Of a stretch of DNA of 9,497 bases, positions 5,875 to 9,497 are shown in pieces (position 1 is the stretch's first letter; every line of letters starts with the position of its first letter). Below the pieces are notes generated by a model, which worked only from the letters and a program-made list of their open reading frames with translations, searched no databases and was not told the DNA's origin. The DNA is taken from contig SKHU01000005.1 of NCBI GenBank assembly GCA_007116755.1, forward strand, positions 1-9,497. The letters run 5' to 3'. The DNA comes from Alphaproteobacteria bacterium. Lineage in GTDB: Bacteria; Pseudomonadota; Alphaproteobacteria; Micavibrionales; CSBR16-224. The position numbers were made by a program, and so were the translations under genes.

Positions 5875-6741
5875 ATGACAAAAACATCAGGCTCTTTGCT
5901 TGTTCTGGCACTTGTACTGTTCATCGGCGTGTCGCAATCGCTGTTTGTCGTACATGAGACGCAGCAGATCATCGTGCTGCGCTTCGGTGACCCCGTACGC
6001 ATGCATCCCGATCCGGGGCTGAAAGTGAAAATTCCGTTTCTGGAACAGCTCAAGGTTTTTGACAAGCGCGTATTGAACGCCGATCCGCCGCCGGAAGAAA
6101 TTATCCTGATCGACCAGAAACGTCTTGTTGTCGATACGTTCGCACGGTACAAAATCACCGATATGCTGCTCTTCCACCAGACAATGGGAACGGAAGAACA
6201 GGCGCGCATGCGTCTGCACAACCTGATCAACAGCTCGGTCAGGGGCACGCTGGGTAACGCGACCCTGCCCGATCTGCTTGGTGAAAACCGTCCGATTATC
6301 ATGGGCAATATCAAGGAGCAGGTGAATAACTCCGTCCAGCGTTTCGGTATGACGATTATTGATGTGCGGATCGGCCGTGCCGATTTCCCCGCGCAGATCA
6401 GCCAGTCCATCTATGCGCGGATGCGTTCCGAACGTGATCGGGAAGCCAAAGAGTTCCGCGCCGAAGGTTCGGAAGTTGCCCAGCAGATCATGTCGCGCGC
6501 CGATCGTGATAAAACCGTTCTTTTGGCCGAAGCACGTAAAACAGCGGAAATTCTTCGCGGTGAAGGCGATAACGAGGCGATTGCCATCTATGCCGCCGCC
6601 TATAGCAGCGATCCCGAATTTTACGCTTTCCACCGTTCTCTGGAAGCCTACCGCATAGGTCTGGTCGGCGACAGTACGACGATGGTTCTGTCTCCCGACA
6701 GCGAGTTTTTCCGGTTTTTCGGCACGTCTTCACGACGGTAA
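5875..6741 (+). CDS. hflC: HflC, SPFH/band 7 membrane protein, FtsH protease modulator
   Basis: HflC normally forms a large cage with HflK in the inner membrane around FtsH and limits its proteolysis of membrane proteins. The 288-residue product has one N-terminal membrane anchor (about 7-26, LLVLALVLFIGVSQ) facing the periplasm. The SPFH/band 7 domain follows (about 24-190) with HflC-type blocks VLRFGDPVR, PPPEEIILIDQKRL, LINSSVRG and VDVRIGRADFP-like IIDVRIGRADFP. A helical arm (AEARKTAEILRGEGD) and the typical ending DPEFYAFHRSLEAYR and VLSPDSEFFRFF complete it. These blocks distinguish it from HflK, which has a proline/glycine-rich N terminus. The ATG has a purine-rich AAAGGG about 11 bases upstream. 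It heads a run with the DUF2065 gene, degP and miaA. hflK, which usually precedes it, is not next to it; the tRNA-Leu unit is there instead. Confidence 0.95.
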   Translation: MTKTSGSLLVLALVLFIGVSQSLFVVHETQQIIVLRFGDPVRMHPDPGLKVKIPFLEQLKVFDKRVLNADPPPEEIILIDQKRLVVDTFARYKITDMLLFHQTMGTEEQARMRLHNLINSSVRGTLGNATLPDLLGENRPIIMGNIKEQVNNSVQRFGMTIIDVRIGRADFPAQISQSIYARMRSERDREAKEFRAEGSEVAQQIMSRADRDKTVLLAEARKTAEILRGEGDNEAIAIYAAAYSSDPEFYAFHRSLEAYRIGLVGDSTTMVLSPDSEFFRFFGTSSRR

Positions 6742-6793
6742 GCGGCTGGAAGGGAAAGAGCGGTTAACGAAAAGACGGGAGCCGGACGGCGAG

Positions 6794-6997
6794 ATGTATA
6801 TTGAAGGGCGTGATATCCTGCTGGCTTTCGGGCTGATGATGTTTATGGAGGGTATGCTCTATGCCCTTATCCCGCGCGATATCCTGCGCCGCATGTTTCT
6901 TTACGTTGCCGATCTTCCCGGATATATCGTCAAACTCGGCGCGCTGAGTGTTGCGACATTCGGGATGGTTGTCATCTGGACGGTGCTGCGCACATAA
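6794..6997 (+). CDS. DUF2065 (YjeT-like) small inner-membrane protein
   Basis: A 67-residue protein with two hydrophobic segments, about 8-26 (ILLAFGLMMFMEGMLYALI) and about 44-64 (YIVKLGALSVATFGMVVIW), joined by a short basic loop (PRDILRRMF) and a VADLPGY turn. The EG-x-LYAL-x-P and R-R-M pattern and the length match DUF2065/YjeT proteins, which occur beside hflC in many proteobacteria. No biochemical role is established. Position in the operon, 52 bases after hflC and 29 before degP, suggests a link to HflC or membrane protein quality control. The start ATG is preceded by GGGAG at a slightly long distance. Confidence 0.88.
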   Translation: MYIEGRDILLAFGLMMFMEGMLYALIPRDILRRMFLYVADLPGYIVKLGALSVATFGMVVIWTVLRT

Positions 6998-7026
6998 AAT
7001 TAAAAACCACGAAAGGGACGAGAGTC

Positions 7027-8598
7027 ATGAGCGAAAAAACACAGAACAAACGCACAGGACTTTGGCGCACAAGGCTTTGGGGCGGAGCATTGATCTGCGG
7101 TGCATTGCTGGCGCTGGCGGTATTGCGTCCCGCAGCAGATACGCAAGGCATCACAGAGGCGCAGGCGCGTACGGTGACAGGCGGCGGCGCAGGGGTTTCT
7201 TTCTCCGAAGGATTTGCCGATCTGGCGGAAAAGCTGCTGCCGACCGTGGTGAATATCTCCACGACCCAGAAAATCGAACAGCCGCAGCGTCCGCCGCAAC
7301 TGCCGCAATTGCCGCCGGGCTCGCCTTTCGAGGATATGTTCCGCGATTTTTTCGAGCATTTTGAAAACATGCCGGAAATGCCGGGACGGCAGATGGCCTC
7401 GCTCGGTTCGGGTTTTGTTATTGATGCGAAAAACGGCTATATCGTAACCAACAACCATGTCATCAAGGATTCAGATGAAATTAAAGTGATCCTGCATGAC
7501 GATACCAGCCTTGATGCAAAAATCATCGGCATGGATGACAAAACCGATATTGCGGTTTTGCAGATCGAAACCGACCGGCCGCTGACCGCAGCGGTCTGGG
7601 GGGATAGCGACACGGCACGGGTCGGCCATTGGGTGCTGGCGATCGGCAATCCGTTCGGGCTGGGCGGCACTGTGACGACGGGGATTATTTCCGCCAACCG
7701 CCGTGATATCAATGCCGGTCCCTATGACGACTTTATCCAGACTGATGCGGCGATCAACCGCGGCAATTCCGGCGGGCCGATGTTCAATCTGAAAGGCGAG
7801 GTGATCGGTGTGAATACTGCGATTTTCTCGCCGACAGGCGGCAGTGTCGGTATCGGTTTTGCTGTGCCTTCTACGCTGGCGCAGAATGTTGTCCGGCAGT
7901 TGATCGAATTCGGACAAACGCGCCGCGGCTGGCTGGGTGTGCGCATTCAGGAAGTGACCGAGGATATTGCCGAATCCCTTGGGTTGAAGGAAAAAAGCGG
8001 TGCGCTGGTCTCCAGCGTCACAAAAGGCTCTCCGGCGGAAAAGGCCGGATTGCAGGCGGGGGATGTAATCCTGCGCTTTGACGGCCGCAAAGTTGTGGAA
8101 ATGCGCCATTTGCCGCGCATGGTGGCGGAAAGTGAAGTTGATCGCGAGGTCGATATGACGGTGTTTCGTCAGGGGCGGGAAATCCGCATTAAAGTCACGC
8201 TCGGCCAGCTTGAGGAAGCCGAAGAAAAAGGCTTGCTGACATCGGGTACACAGGACGATCCGAAAACCGCCGCAGCGGAGGAGACAAAAATCGATGCGCT
8301 CGGCCTGACGGTGGCGCCGCTGACACAGGAGCTGCGGCAGCGTTTCAAACTTGACCGCAATCTGAAAGGTCTGGTGATCACAACGGTCGATCCGTCGGGA
8401 CCGGCCGCAGGACGCGCCATCGCAACAGGGGATGTCATCACCGAAGCCGGCCAGAAATCGGTGGAGAGTGTTGCCACGCTGGAAAAAATAGTGGAAGAAG
8501 CACTGAAAAGCGGCAACCGATCGGTGCTGCTGCTGATTTCCCGCGGGGGCGATCTGCGCTTTGTCGCCGTGCGGCTGCGTGAGGCAGATACGGAATAA
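7027..8598 (+). CDS. degP: Do/DegP-type periplasmic serine protease (HtrA family)
   Basis: Envelope protease/chaperone that degrades or holds misfolded periplasmic proteins. The 523-residue product begins with a basic stretch and one hydrophobic segment (about 17-33, LWGGALICGALLALAVL), acting as a signal peptide or membrane anchor; I see no clear cleavage site. A trypsin-like domain (about 60-295) has the full triad: His144 in TNNHVI, Asp174 in DIAVLQ and Ser248 in GNSGGP. A Pro/Gln- and Phe-rich loop at about 84-120 (PQLPQLPPGSP, FRDFFEHFENM) corresponds to the LA loop. Two PDZ domains follow: PDZ1 at about 300-392 (GWLGVRIQ, GSPAEKAGLQAGDVIL) and PDZ2 at about 425-518 (LGLTVAPL, PSGPAAGRAIATGDVI), joined by an acidic linker (about 395-422). 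Two PDZ domains place it with DegP/DegQ/MucD rather than DegS. The exact subtype symbol is less certain than the family. Confidence 0.95.
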   Translation: MSEKTQNKRTGLWRTRLWGGALICGALLALAVLRPAADTQGITEAQARTVTGGGAGVSFSEGFADLAEKLLPTVVNISTTQKIEQPQRPPQLPQLPPGSPFEDMFRDFFEHFENMPEMPGRQMASLGSGFVIDAKNGYIVTNNHVIKDSDEIKVILHDDTSLDAKIIGMDDKTDIAVLQIETDRPLTAAVWGDSDTARVGHWVLAIGNPFGLGGTVTTGIISANRRDINAGPYDDFIQTDAAINRGNSGGPMFNLKGEVIGVNTAIFSPTGGSVGIGFAVPSTLAQNVVRQLIEFGQTRRGWLGVRIQEVTEDIAESLGLKEKSGALVSSVTKGSPAEKAGLQAGDVILRFDGRKVVEMRHLPRMVAESEVDREVDMTVFRQGREIRIKVTLGQLEEAEEKGLLTSGTQDDPKTAAAEETKIDALGLTVAPLTQELRQRFKLDRNLKGLVITTVDPSGPAAGRAIATGDVITEAGQKSVESVATLEKIVEEALKSGNRSVLLLISRGGDLRFVAVRLREADTE

Positions 8599-8605
8599 AA
8601 CAAAA

Positions 8606-9497
8606 ATGTCTTCGGAAAAAAAAGCGGTTTATATTGTCGCCGGCCCGACAGCCGGCGGCAAATCCGCGCTGGCGCTGGCTTTGGCCAAGCGGCGGGACGG
8701 TATTGTCATCAACGCCGATTCCGTGCAGATTTACGACGGCCTGCCGTGCTTAACGGCGCAACCTTCCGAAGAAGAAAAATCACATGCGCCGCACCGGCTT
8801 TACGGTCTATTGCTGCCGGCGGAAAGCTGCACGGCGGCGCGCTGGGCGGCGCTGGCGCTTGAGGAAATTCAGGCGGCGCTGGATGCGGGAAAAACGCCGA
8901 TACTGGCCGGCGGCACGGGGTTTTATATTGAAGCCCTCGCCGACGGTCTCAGCCCCGTTCCCGATGTGCCGGGTGACATCCGTGCAAAAACGCGGGATAT
9001 CTTCGCGCAAAAAGGTTTGCAGGATTTCGCGGCGGCGCTGGCGGCGCGTGATCCCGATATTGCCGGACGCATCGATATGAACAATCCGCAGCGGCTGATG
9101 CGCGCCTTTGAAGTGCTGGAGGCAACGGGCAAAAGCCTTGCCGTATGGCAGGATCTGCCGCGGGAAGGCGGTTTGAAGGCGCGGGCGGGTCTGGATGTTC
9201 TCACCATCCTGCTGCTGCCGCCGCGCGATGTGCTGTATGCGCGCTGTAATGCGCGTTTTGAAAAAATGCTGGAGGCGGGCGCTTTGGAAGAGGTGCGCGA
9301 TCTTGCCGCCGCGATCGAAAGCGGAGATGTTCCCGAAGATGCGCCGCTGACCCGCGCACTTGGTTTTAACGAGCTGCGGCTTTTTCTTGACGGAAAACTC
9401 TCGCGGGAAGATGCTGTGTCACAGGCGCAGCAGAAAACCCGCAACTATGCCAAGCGGCAGATGACATGGTTTAAAAACCGCATGCCCGATGCCTTCA
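8606..9497 (+). CDS. miaA: tRNA dimethylallyltransferase (partial, runs off the end)
   Basis: MiaA adds a dimethylallyl group from DMAPP to A37 of tRNAs reading codons that begin with U. The reading frame is open from the ATG to the window end, giving 297 residues with no stop; the family has about 300-320, so little is missing. Visible motifs are the P-loop GPTAGGKS (13-20, usually GPTASGKS), INADSVQIYDGL (35-46) with the catalytic Asp38, AQPSEEEKSHAPHRLYG, GGTGFYIEAL with Thr104, NPQRLMRAFEVLEATGKS, RALGFNELR and the C-terminal KTRNYAKRQMTWFKNR. The ATG lies 7 bases after the degP stop with only a weak ribosome site, so translation is probably coupled. The adjacent tRNA-Leu(GAG) is not an expected substrate, because it reads CUN codons and has G37. 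Confidence 0.95.
   Translation, partial: MSSEKKAVYIVAGPTAGGKSALALALAKRRDGIVINADSVQIYDGLPCLTAQPSEEEKSHAPHRLYGLLLPAESCTAARWAALALEEIQAALDAGKTPILAGGTGFYIEALADGLSPVPDVPGDIRAKTRDIFAQKGLQDFAAALAARDPDIAGRIDMNNPQRLMRAFEVLEATGKSLAVWQDLPREGGLKARAGLDVLTILLLPPRDVLYARCNARFEKMLEAGALEEVRDLAAAIESGDVPEDAPLTRALGFNELRLFLDGKLSREDAVSQAQQKTRNYAKRQMTWFKNRMPDAF

Noticed and set aside
5887..6633. 248-residue minus-strand frame opposite hflC
   Set aside because: Shadow of hflC; no family resemblance and no promoter or ribosome site seen.
7471..8109. 212-residue minus-strand frame opposite the DegP-type gene
   Set aside because: Shadow frame opposite the catalytic and PDZ1 regions of a conserved protease.

Overview
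The window looks like a piece of an alphaproteobacterial chromosome. The run hflC, DUF2065 membrane protein, Do-like protease is a familiar alphaproteobacterial neighbourhood. The guaA, lipB and miaA products also read as ordinary proteobacterial proteins, and coding GC looks moderately high (estimated by eye, not counted). I cannot name a genus. The genes are mostly core housekeeping genes, with one accessory-looking surface or secreted protein and one protein I do not recognise.

Left part (1-4708). guaA (GMP synthase) is on the minus strand. It diverges from a 733-residue FecR-domain protein with an acidic linker, a cadherin-like domain, RTX-like glycine/aspartate motifs and a C-terminal module typical of large type I-secreted adhesins. 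The 176-base divergent spacer holds a perfect TATAAT box with an inverted repeat and a 9-base direct repeat upstream of it. On the guaA side there is a promoter-like pair so close to the start codon that the mRNA could be leaderless. The FecR-type gene converges on lipB (octanoyltransferase, minus strand) with only 20 bases between the stop codons.

Middle part (4709-5874). A gene for an unrecognised 180-residue soluble protein has a strong sigma70-type promoter (TTTACA, 18 bases, TATTAT) and a leader of about 100 bases. It is followed by a complete tRNA-Leu(GAG) gene with encoded CCA. A nearly perfect 21-bp hairpin terminator begins on the last base of the CCA. The next 170 bases carry two small hairpins and a 10-bp-phased direct repeat ahead of hflC.

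Right part (5875-9497). hflC, a small DUF2065 membrane protein, a DegP/HtrA-type serine protease and miaA (cut by the window end) lie in one direction with gaps of 52, 29 and 7 bases. They look like one envelope proteostasis operon with a tRNA-modification gene at its end. The usual partner gene hflK is absent from its expected place before hflC, where the tRNA and its terminator sit instead.

I found no CRISPR array, insertion sequence, integrase or clear multi-gene novel system. The items most worth a second look are the hflC without an adjacent hflK, the compact FecR/cadherin/RTX protein with its structured promoter region, and the unknown 180-residue protein.
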